DNA of 47,320 nt from an uncultured Lachnospiraceae bacterium (GTDB lineage Bacteria; Bacillota; Clostridia; Lachnospirales; Lachnospiraceae). The stretch is from positions 1 to 47,320 of the forward strand of contig CAJTRL010000025.1 of NCBI GenBank assembly GCA_910578715.1, read 5' to 3'. Each line of letters starts with the position of its first letter. Position 1 is the first letter of the stretch. Below, piece by piece: positions 15,962 through 23,140 of this stretch. The position numbers and the translations under genes were made by a program. A model generated the notes under the pieces. The model saw nothing but the letters and a program-made list of their open reading frames with translations. It had not been told where the DNA came from and searched no databases.

Positions 15962-16438
15962 TTATTTTTTTATATTCGCCCTGGAACAGACATACTCATA
16001 AAATTCCTCTTTCTGTCCGCCGAGCATTCTGTCTGTCAAAAGATATCCATGTACGTTATCGGAAAAGACCACAATCATATGGGCTTCTTTTACAACGTTC
16101 CCGATACTGCTCCAGGGTATGTCGGAAGCCGCCTCCCGCGTTTTTACATGAAGTCCGCCTTCATCAAATGTAAGTTCCATCCCCTTTGGCAGAGCCGCCG
16201 CCTGTTTCCGTGACTTTCCGTATATGACGAGCGGCTGGATGACCGGAAAAAGCAGACAGCCGAACAGCATCAGCCCTTTATAAAAATCCGACGCCGTATT
16301 CCAGAAACGGAACACCAGAACAAACATGGCCGCCGTAAACACCAGGTTGCAGACGCCCGCCGTCGAACGGTACGTCCGCCGCATGACGAGCCGCCAGAAA
16401 TCCATCGCCGTCACTTCGTTTCTGAACTGATATTTCAT
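15962..16438 (-). CDS. YcxB-like membrane protein
   Basis: A 158-residue protein. A short N-terminal strand (MKYQFRNEVTAMDFWRLV) is followed by two close membrane helices (about residues 30-70) and a C-terminal PH-like beta domain (GMELTFDEGGLHVKT, DIPWSSIGNVVKE, VHGYLLTDRML), the YcxB layout. The function of the family is not established. AAGGATTG supports the start. It lies 13 bp after dctM, within the TRAP operon. Confidence 0.7.
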   Translation of the reverse strand: MKYQFRNEVTAMDFWRLVMRRTYRSTAGVCNLVFTAAMFVLVFRFWNTASDFYKGLMLFGCLLFPVIQPLVIYGKSRKQAAALPKGMELTFDEGGLHVKTREAASDIPWSSIGNVVKEAHMIVVFSDNVHGYLLTDRMLGGQKEEFYEYVCSRANIKK

Positions 16439-16451
16439 ATGCTTTCAATCC

Positions 16452-17744
16452 TTATTTAAATAAATTCGGTACAAACAAACTGATTTCCGGTATAAAGGTC
16501 AGCAGCATCAATACAATAATCATGCACGCATAGAACGGAAGCGTCGCTTTTACGACCTTCTCCATCTTCACCTTGCCGACTGCGGAACCGATGAACAATA
16601 CCGCGCCTACCGGAGGCGTCAGAAGACCGATACCACAGTTTAATATCATCATAATACCGAACTGCACCGGGTCGATGCCGATGGATGTCGCAATCGGGAG
16701 CAGAATCGGCGTCGCAATCAGAATAATCGGCGCCATATCCATAATACAGCCGAGCACGAGCAGAATCAGGTTCAGCAGTAACGCCAGAATAATCGGATTA
16801 TCCGTCATGCCGATAACCGCCTTTGCCGCCAAATCCGGCACATGCAGCGTAGTAAGGCAGTAACCGAAAATACTGGAAGTGGATATCAGAATCAATACGA
16901 TGGACAACGTATCCACACACTGCCCCAAAACCTTCCAGACACCTTTCCAGTCCAGTCCCTTATAAATAAACACACTGACAATCAGACTGTAAATAACCGC
17001 AATCGCCGCAGATTCCGTCGCCGTAAACCAGCCGCCGACAACACCGACTACAACGATAACGACCGCCGCCAGCGCCCAGAAAGAAACGAGGAACTGTTTG
17101 CCCAAGTTTTTCAGGCTGAACTTATCGCCCTTAGGGTATTTTCTTCTCTTGGATATAATATAAGAGCCTACCATCAGGGAAATCGCAAGCAGCGCGCCCG
17201 GCACATACCCCGCAAGGAAAAGACTTCCTACGGAAACGCCGCCCGCAGACATCGCATAGATAACCATGTTATGGCTCGGCGGAACGAGGAGCCCCTCACA
17301 GGAAGAAGTAATCGTGACCGCCGTCGAAAAATCGTCGTCATATCCCTGGTCCACCATCATCGGAATCAGAATACTTCCGAGAGACGCCGTATCAGCAGCC
17401 GCCGAACCGGAAATACCGCCGAAAAAGTACGATGCCACGATATTTACCATCGCCATGCCTCCGGTCATCCAGCCTACACAGGCATTGGCCAGCGCAATCA
17501 GTTTTTCCGAAATACCACCGGAACCCATCAGACATCCCATCGTGATAAAGAACGGAACCGCCATCAGACTGAAGGAACTGATGCCTTTCACCATCTGCTG
17601 GCAGATTGTCGTCAGCGGCAGACCCTGTGACAACAGGCAGAACATTGATGACAATGCCACCGCATATGCGATGGGAAACCGGAGAAAAATCATTATCACA
17701 AAACTAAAAAGTAAAATAAAAATCGCCATTCCTTCCGGACTCAT
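16452..17744 (-). CDS. dctM: TRAP transporter large permease DctM
   Basis: A 430-residue polytopic protein with about 12 hydrophobic helices. It has DctM family features: the GGISGSAAADTASLGSILIP motif, VTITSSCEGLLVPPSHNM, the second-half NPIILALLLNLILLVLG, and the C-terminal GIGLLTPPVGAVLF. It is the channel-forming subunit, driving uptake by sodium or proton symport with DctQ and DctP. The start overlaps the dctQ stop by four bases (ATGA), indicating translational coupling. Confidence 0.95.
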   Translation of the reverse strand: MSPEGMAIFILLFSFVIMIFLRFPIAYAVALSSMFCLLSQGLPLTTICQQMVKGISSFSLMAVPFFITMGCLMGSGGISEKLIALANACVGWMTGGMAMVNIVASYFFGGISGSAAADTASLGSILIPMMVDQGYDDDFSTAVTITSSCEGLLVPPSHNMVIYAMSAGGVSVGSLFLAGYVPGALLAISLMVGSYIISKRRKYPKGDKFSLKNLGKQFLVSFWALAAVVIVVVGVVGGWFTATESAAIAVIYSLIVSVFIYKGLDWKGVWKVLGQCVDTLSIVLILISTSSIFGYCLTTLHVPDLAAKAVIGMTDNPIILALLLNLILLVLGCIMDMAPIILIATPILLPIATSIGIDPVQFGIMMILNCGIGLLTPPVGAVLFIGSAVGKVKMEKVVKATLPFYACMIIVLMLLTFIPEISLFVPNLFK

Positions 17745-18268
17745 GCTTTTTCTCCCTCCTTTACAAAGATTCCCTTAATATGGCTGTAAAGCGCCTCGAT
17801 TTCAAAAATAATCATCGCCAGCCCCGCTAAGGGTATCGGGAAATACATCCAGAAACGAGATAAAAAGGGCATACTTACATAAGTCCCCCTTGAGCCAATC
17901 TGCCGTGCATATTTCCATCCCACAATCAGCATGACGAAGGCGAGCACGAGCACACATATATCCGCTAAAATATCTAAAAACTTCAACAGCCATTTGGGCA
18001 GATATCTGTCAAAAGCCGTCATTCTGATATGAGCGCCTTTCCGAATCGCCAGCGCCGCCGACAGCACCGCCATATAGGACATACAGGTCAGTACCACTTC
18101 CTCGCTCCAGGCCGGGTCCGGAACAAACGGAACATACCGGCCGATAACGCTCATTGTCGTAATCAGAATATCGATAATCAGCAGCATTTTACAGACAAAC
18201 ATAACCGCTTTGTCCGCCGCATCATATACCGGCCTTATTTTGTCTATCTTCTCAAAAATCCCAGACAT
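17741..18268 (-). CDS. dctQ: TRAP transporter small permease DctQ
   Basis: About 175 residues starting at the ATG at 18266-18268 (MSGIFEKIDKI), which has GAGGAGG seven bases upstream; the frame extends to 18337 but without a better site. There are four membrane helices with the DctQ pattern (VGRYVPFVPDPAWSEEV, RKGAHIRMTAFDRYLP, RFWMYFPIPLAGLAM). It forms the membrane complex with DctM. Confidence 0.93.
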   Translation of the reverse strand: MSGIFEKIDKIRPVYDAADKAVMFVCKMLLIIDILITTMSVIGRYVPFVPDPAWSEEVVLTCMSYMAVLSAALAIRKGAHIRMTAFDRYLPKWLLKFLDILADICVLVLAFVMLIVGWKYARQIGSRGTYVSMPFLSRFWMYFPIPLAGLAMIIFEIEALYSHIKGIFVKEGEKA

Positions 18269-18443
18269 TGTAACCTCCTCATAATCCAACAGGACCGCCG
18301 CACCCGGCGAGCCACCCAATGCAGCAGTCCCATTCATGTTTCATTATTCTTTCTGCATAACCCTTATTTCAAAACCCTATGTATCGAATGCTATAACATT
18401 CACTTCCTAAGGAAGAATACCATTCTCAACATTCATTTTCCGC

Positions 18444-18545
18444 AGAAGAATGCCGCACACGGCATTCTTCTAGGTAAGAAAGGTTCGCAAAGCGAACCGT
18501 AGTACTTCTTGGCGTCCCGCCCCATGGCGGGACGTCTTTAGAAGT
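18444..18545 (-). promoter_or_regulatory. Three consecutive intercistronic hairpins
   Basis: AGAAGAATGCCG/CGGCATTCTTCT (18444-18471), GGTTCGC/GCGAACC (18482-18498) and CGTCCCGCC/GGCGGGACG (18513-18534) are all perfect. The last is enclosed by a further ACTTCT/AGAAGT pairing. They lie between dctP and dctQ, with no T-run directly after. Such structures usually stabilise the upstream binding-protein mRNA and lower expression of the membrane genes. Confidence 0.65.
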
Positions 18546-18554
18546 TCTTCTCAC

Positions 18555-19682
18555 TTACTGCATGTCAACTATCTTCTGATACAGTTCTTCCTGCCCTTTG
18601 ATGTTGTCATCGATAACGGATTTACAAGCATCCTGCCACGGTGTGATGTCGGTTACTTCTACAACATTTACGCCGTCAGCCTTTAACTGCTCAAGCACTT
18701 CGTTTTCTGCCTGCTCGGAAATCTCGCGGTTGAACTGGGAAGCTACCTTGCCGGCTTCCACCAGAATGTTCTGCTGCTCTTCCGTCAGGGAATCCCATGC
18801 TTCATCCGTGATGATTACCTGAATCGCACCCAGTGTATGTCCGTCCAGAATCAGGTTCGGAGCAACTTCCGGGAAAGCGTTGGATTTGTAGTTTGCAATC
18901 GGCTGTTCTGCACCGTCAACAACACCTGTCTGCAATGCGGAATATAATTCGCCGAATGATACGACCGTCGGGTTTGCGCCGAGACCCTCAACGAGACCGT
19001 TCATAACCGGGTCGTTGGACACACGCAGTTTCATGCCCGCAAGGTCATCCATGCCGCTGATTTCATTTACCGTAAAGAAATGACGGAATCCTTCTTCGCC
19101 GTAGAACAGTCCTCTTACGCCGCTGCCGTTCTCATGAGGCTCAAGCAAAAATTCGTTTGCCAAATCGGATGTAGCGAAGTTCCAGAAATGCTCTCTGCTT
19201 ACGAATGTGTAAGGCAGGGAAAGGAGCATGGACTTCTCACCGCCATAGCTTGTCAGCGCGAATGCGGAAATACGGGACATCTGAATCGTACCGCCGCCGC
19301 CTAACATAGTATCCAGAACATCGTTCTCGGAACCGAGCACGCCGCTCGCCTGAACGTCGATGATAATGGAACCGCCGGACATCTCTTCTACCGTCTCTTT
19401 GAATTTGGTAGCGGTCTGTCCTACGATGGTATCTAACGGATTAACCTCTGCATATACCAGTGTGATTGCGTCTTCCGTCGGCGTAACTGCCGTGTCTGCG
19501 GATGTATCCGTTGCGGAAGTATCCGCTGCGGTATCTGTCGCCGCCGTATTTGTGGACGTATCAGCCGCACTTGACGCAGAAGCATTATCTTCTGCCGGCG
19601 CTTCCGCTTTCTGTAATCCACAGCCCGCTGCCGTAATCATCATGACTGTGCATAACAACGTTGCCAATAACTTTTTCTTCAT
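18555..19682 (-). CDS. dctP: TRAP transporter solute-binding lipoprotein DctP
   Basis: A 375-residue protein with a lipoprotein signal (MKKKLLATLLCTVMM, lipobox TAAGC), then a Thr/Ala/Asp-rich linker of about 45 residues, then the DctP fold. Family marks are TKFKETVEEMSGGSI, the arginine in MKLRVSNDPVMNG, FGELYSALQTGVVDGAEQP and TEEQQNILVEAGK. It delivers the solute to DctQM. It is the first gene of the operon, and AGGGAGG lies nine bases before the start. Together with KdgF the context suggests a sugar-acid ligand, which is inference. Confidence 0.94.
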   Translation of the reverse strand: MKKKLLATLLCTVMMITAAGCGLQKAEAPAEDNASASSAADTSTNTAATDTAADTSATDTSADTAVTPTEDAITLVYAEVNPLDTIVGQTATKFKETVEEMSGGSIIIDVQASGVLGSENDVLDTMLGGGGTIQMSRISAFALTSYGGEKSMLLSLPYTFVSREHFWNFATSDLANEFLLEPHENGSGVRGLFYGEEGFRHFFTVNEISGMDDLAGMKLRVSNDPVMNGLVEGLGANPTVVSFGELYSALQTGVVDGAEQPIANYKSNAFPEVAPNLILDGHTLGAIQVIITDEAWDSLTEEQQNILVEAGKVASQFNREISEQAENEVLEQLKADGVNVVEVTDITPWQDACKSVIDDNIKGQEELYQKIVDMQ

Positions 19683-19703
19683 CTTTCTTTCTACCTCCCT
19701 TAT

Positions 19704-19729
19704 GGTATATTGAATATACCTTTATTATA
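19704..19729 (-). promoter_or_regulatory. TRAP operon promoter and operator-like palindrome
   Basis: On the minus strand a perfect -10 TATAAT lies at 19724-19729 with no good -35 (TTTCTT), as expected for an activator-dependent promoter. A perfect palindrome GGTATATT-G-AATATACC (19704-19720) lies at the predicted start region. Confidence 0.6.
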
Positions 19730-19796
19730 AAAGAAAGAATGCACAAAGAAAATCGTATATTTTTATCCTTTTTAGCAATTTTTTAACATTCCCCAT

Positions 19797-21902
19797 TTAT
19801 TCCGCAGTCAGGATAACGACCGTGCGGGGGCCGATGCGCAGATTGCTGTTATGGGCAAACTCCGTGAACTGCTCCATATCCAGACCGTCCTTATAAGGAA
19901 CCGCCGTATTGACGCATACCTTCCATTTTTTGCCGGCCGGCAGCTCCGGAAGCTGCATATTGACAGGCTCCCAGTAGGCGTTCATTCCGTAAAAGATAAT
20001 ATCGTCCTTCGCATTTTTCTCATCCCTTCCCGCGAACATAATTCCGATGAGCCGGCTGTTATAATCTGTCCGGTTATTAAACGGATATCCGTTATGGATG
20101 CTGATTTCCGGAAGCCCGCAGGACGCCGGATAAGTCGATTTGCGCAGAATAGCATGTTCTTTCCGAAACGCAATCATATACCGGAAAAAATCATGAATTT
20201 CCTGATATTCCTCCAGCCGGTTCCAGTCCAGCCAGGAGATGATATTATCCTGGCAGTAAGCATTGTTATTGCCGAACTGGGTATTGCAGAACTCGTCTCC
20301 CGCATAGAACATGGCCGGGCCTCTGCTGCACATCAGCGTGGCAAAGGCGTTCTTTACCATACGGCGGCGGAGTTTTTCGATTTCCGGGTCATCTGTTTCC
20401 CCTTCCACGCCGCAGTTCCAGCTGTTGCCGTTGTTGTCTCCGTCCGTATTGTTCCAGCCGTTCTTTTCGTTATGCTTCATATTATAGGAGTACAGGTCAT
20501 ACAGCGTAAAACCGTCGTGACAGGTCACAAAATTCACGGAAGCGTCCTCCCCTCTCGTGGAACGGTCGTACATATCGCTGGAACCCGTAATTCTGGTAAT
20601 CGCGGTTCCGGCAAGTCCGGCATCGCCTTTCAGGAAACGCCGCATATCATCCCGGTATCTGCCGTTCCATTCGGACCATCTGCTGAAAGCCGGGAAATTT
20701 CCCACCTGATACAGGCCGCTGGCGTCCCACGCTTCCGCAATCAGCTTCACTTTCCCCAGAATGGCGTCACAGGCGATTTCATGCAGTATGGGCGGTTCTG
20801 CCATCGGCTCGCCGTTCCAGTCTCTGGACAGAATGGAAGCCAAATCGAACCGGAACCCGTCCACCCGGTATTCTGTCACCCAGAAGCGGAGACAGTCGAT
20901 AATAAAACGTCTTGTAAGCGGATGGTTGCAGTTTAATACGTTACCGCAGCCGCTGAAATTATAATACCCGCCGCCGGGCGTCAGAATATAATAAATATTG
21001 TTATCAATTCCCTTAAAGGAAAAAGTCGGCCCGTCATCGTTTCCCTCCGCCGTATGGTTAAACACCACGTCCAGAATGACCTCAATGCCGTTTTCCTTCA
21101 GCTCGTAAATCAGCCGTTTAAGCTCTTCCCCTTCATGGTTATGCTCCACCACGGAACTGTAACTCGTATTCGGCGCGAAAAAGCAGACCGTATTGTAACC
21201 CCAGTAGTTATAGAGCTGCTCACCGTCCACGACCCGCGCGCTCTCCATCTCGTCAAACTCAAAAATCGGCATCAGTTCCACCGCGTTAATTCCCAGGTCT
21301 TTCAGATAAGGAATTTTCTGCCGGAGGCCCTCGTAAGTTCCTCTCGCCGAAACGCCGGAAGAAGCATCCTTCGTATATCCGCGCACATGCAGTTCATAAA
21401 TCACCAGGTCTTCCATCGGAAGTTCCAGCTGCCTCACATTGCCCCAGTCGAAATTGTTTTCAACGACCCTCGCATGATACACAAAACCCTCATCGCTTTC
21501 CGGCCGGTCCCCCCATTCTTTCTGTCCGGTCACGGCTCTTGCGTAAGGGTCCAACAACACCGTATTTTTATTGAAAAGAAGCCCTTTTTCCTTATCATAG
21601 GGACCGTCCAGCTGGAAAGCGTATTCAAATTCTTCAATCTTTAAATCAAATACCAGCATGGAATAGGTATTTCCGATGTGATAAGCCTCCGGGTACTTTA
21701 ACCTCGCGAAAGGCTCCTTTTCCCTCGGACGAAACAGCAGTAACGTGCAGCTCGTCGCCCCCGATGAATGAATGGTAAAGCTGACGCCGTTTGGCGCCGC
21801 CGCCGCGCCGTCCCTGTTGTAAAATCCCGGACGGACCTTGAATCCGTCGATGATGTCGAGCGGCTGTAATTTTACACCCCGCTGCGGCCCTTTTTTCTTC
21901 AT
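19797..21902 (-). CDS. glgX: Glycogen debranching enzyme (isoamylase type)
   Basis: About 701 residues from the ATG at 21900-21902 (MKKKGPQRG); an in-frame ATG at 21935 gives 11 more. An N-terminal CBM48 beta domain (residues about 20-130) is followed by a GH13 barrel. The catalytic residues are seen in DGFRFDLASIL (nucleophile Asp), AEAWDASG (acid Glu) and VTCHDGFTL (stabiliser Asp); the ELHVRGYTKD and DVVFNHTAEG regions fit too. It hydrolyses alpha-1,6 branches of glycogen or related glucans in the cytoplasm. It follows the receiver/alarmone-synthetase gene by about 55 bp on the same strand, so it may share its transcript. No glgA, glgB or glgC is in the window. Confidence 0.92.
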   Translation of the reverse strand: MKKKGPQRGVKLQPLDIIDGFKVRPGFYNRDGAAAAPNGVSFTIHSSGATSCTLLLFRPREKEPFARLKYPEAYHIGNTYSMLVFDLKIEEFEYAFQLDGPYDKEKGLLFNKNTVLLDPYARAVTGQKEWGDRPESDEGFVYHARVVENNFDWGNVRQLELPMEDLVIYELHVRGYTKDASSGVSARGTYEGLRQKIPYLKDLGINAVELMPIFEFDEMESARVVDGEQLYNYWGYNTVCFFAPNTSYSSVVEHNHEGEELKRLIYELKENGIEVILDVVFNHTAEGNDDGPTFSFKGIDNNIYYILTPGGGYYNFSGCGNVLNCNHPLTRRFIIDCLRFWVTEYRVDGFRFDLASILSRDWNGEPMAEPPILHEIACDAILGKVKLIAEAWDASGLYQVGNFPAFSRWSEWNGRYRDDMRRFLKGDAGLAGTAITRITGSSDMYDRSTRGEDASVNFVTCHDGFTLYDLYSYNMKHNEKNGWNNTDGDNNGNSWNCGVEGETDDPEIEKLRRRMVKNAFATLMCSRGPAMFYAGDEFCNTQFGNNNAYCQDNIISWLDWNRLEEYQEIHDFFRYMIAFRKEHAILRKSTYPASCGLPEISIHNGYPFNNRTDYNSRLIGIMFAGRDEKNAKDDIIFYGMNAYWEPVNMQLPELPAGKKWKVCVNTAVPYKDGLDMEQFTEFAHNSNLRIGPRTVVILTAE

Positions 21903-21957
21903 GTCCACCTTTTTTCTCCCTCCAAAAAATATCATTCTCTCAACCCGGCCTTTCTTT

Positions 21958-23031
21958 TTAGTCTGAATGTCGGTCGATTTTATCCCGAATTTTCTGCATC
22001 TGGTAATCCAGCGCTTCTATGGAATCCGCACACGCCTTGAGCTGCGCTGCAATTTCCTCCGCGTTGTCCACACTTTTTTTGTATTTCAGTTTATGTTCCA
22101 GACTTGCCCAGAAATCCATCGCAATCGTGCGGAACTGTACTTCTGCTTTCATATATTTTTTTTCATTGGATAAAAAAATGGGAATGCTGATAATCAGATG
22201 AAGGCTCCGGTAGCCGTTCGTTTTCGGATTGCGGATATAATCCTTTTCTTTTAACAAAATAATATCATCCTGTCTGATTAAAAGCTCCGCCAGCCGGTAA
22301 ATATCATCCGGGAAAGAACAGATGACGCGGATTCCCGCCACATCCGACAGTTTTTCCTCTATATTTTCCAGCGTTACCGGATATCCCTTCCTTGTGAGTT
22401 TTTCGTAGATGCTCTCCGATGTTTTCAGCCTGCTCTTGATGGATTCAAACGGATTTCTCTTATACTGCCTGGAAAAAGCCTCGTTCAGCACCTTCAGCTT
22501 CGTTTCCACTTCCATGATGGCGCAGCGGTACTGCATCATCAGCGTATGAAAAGCCTCCGCCTCCTTGAGCTGCCCCGCCTGTATCTGTATGATGCGGGAC
22601 TGCTTTCTGAGCGCCTCCGTCTGCCGCTCCACTTCCCGCTCCAGCTGATTCTTACAGGCAAACAGCTCCACTGTATTTTTAATCCGGTTTTTCACGATGG
22701 ACGCCTCGAAGGGTTTATGGATAAAGTCCAAAACCCCCAGGTCAAAACACCGGTTCTCAATATCCACAGAGTCTTCGCCACTGATAATCAGCACCGGAAG
22801 TTTCTGAAGCCATCCGTTCTTTCGGATTTCTTCCATCACCGCAAATCCGTCCATTCTCGGCATCTGTAAATCCAGCAGCAATGCCGAAATATCCTCCCGG
22901 TATTCCCTCAGTCTGTAAATCGCCTCTTCTCCGTCTTTTGCCGTATCTACAATATATTCATCCTCAAGAATTGCCCGCAGCAATTCGCGGTTTACCTCCG
23001 CGTCATCCACGACCAGTATTCTGCCCCGCAT
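21958..23031 (-). CDS. Response regulator fused to (p)ppGpp synthetase domain
   Basis: A 357-residue fusion. Residues 1-120 are a complete receiver (VVDDAEVN, phosphorylated Asp in LLLDLQMPRMDG, Ser in IISGED, Lys in HKPFEA). Residues about 125-170 are a coiled coil. Residues about 180-345 are a RelA/SpoT synthetase domain of the small RelP/RelQ type. Its motifs are ESIKSRLKTSESIYEKL (ATP site), DVAGIRVI (catalytic Asp region), KDYIRNPKTNGYRSLH (acceptor site) and EVQFRTIAMDFWASLEH. No hydrolase domain is present. It should make (p)ppGpp, with activity or oligomer state set by phosphorylation from one of the two neighbouring hybrid kinases. AAAGGAG supports the start. The fusion is clear; the regulation is inferred. 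Confidence 0.9.
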   Translation of the reverse strand: MRGRILVVDDAEVNRELLRAILEDEYIVDTAKDGEEAIYRLREYREDISALLLDLQMPRMDGFAVMEEIRKNGWLQKLPVLIISGEDSVDIENRCFDLGVLDFIHKPFEASIVKNRIKNTVELFACKNQLEREVERQTEALRKQSRIIQIQAGQLKEAEAFHTLMMQYRCAIMEVETKLKVLNEAFSRQYKRNPFESIKSRLKTSESIYEKLTRKGYPVTLENIEEKLSDVAGIRVICSFPDDIYRLAELLIRQDDIILLKEKDYIRNPKTNGYRSLHLIISIPIFLSNEKKYMKAEVQFRTIAMDFWASLEHKLKYKKSVDNAEEIAAQLKACADSIEALDYQMQKIRDKIDRHSD

Positions 23032-23140
23032 TAGAATCCCCCATTTTCTCCTTTGTACATCATTCCCCGGCGGACGGGGATAAAACTATTTTACCACAAA
23101 CTGCCGTCCGGTACTATGGTACTATGGTTTTATTCTTTTT

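Noticed and set aside
16842..17630. 262-codon plus-strand ORF
   Set aside because: It is antisense to dctM, Arg/His/Gln-rich, and has no family features.
19851..20936. 361-codon plus-strand ORF
   Set aside because: It lies entirely antisense to glgX, has no ribosome site or recognisable domain, and is a codon-bias shadow.
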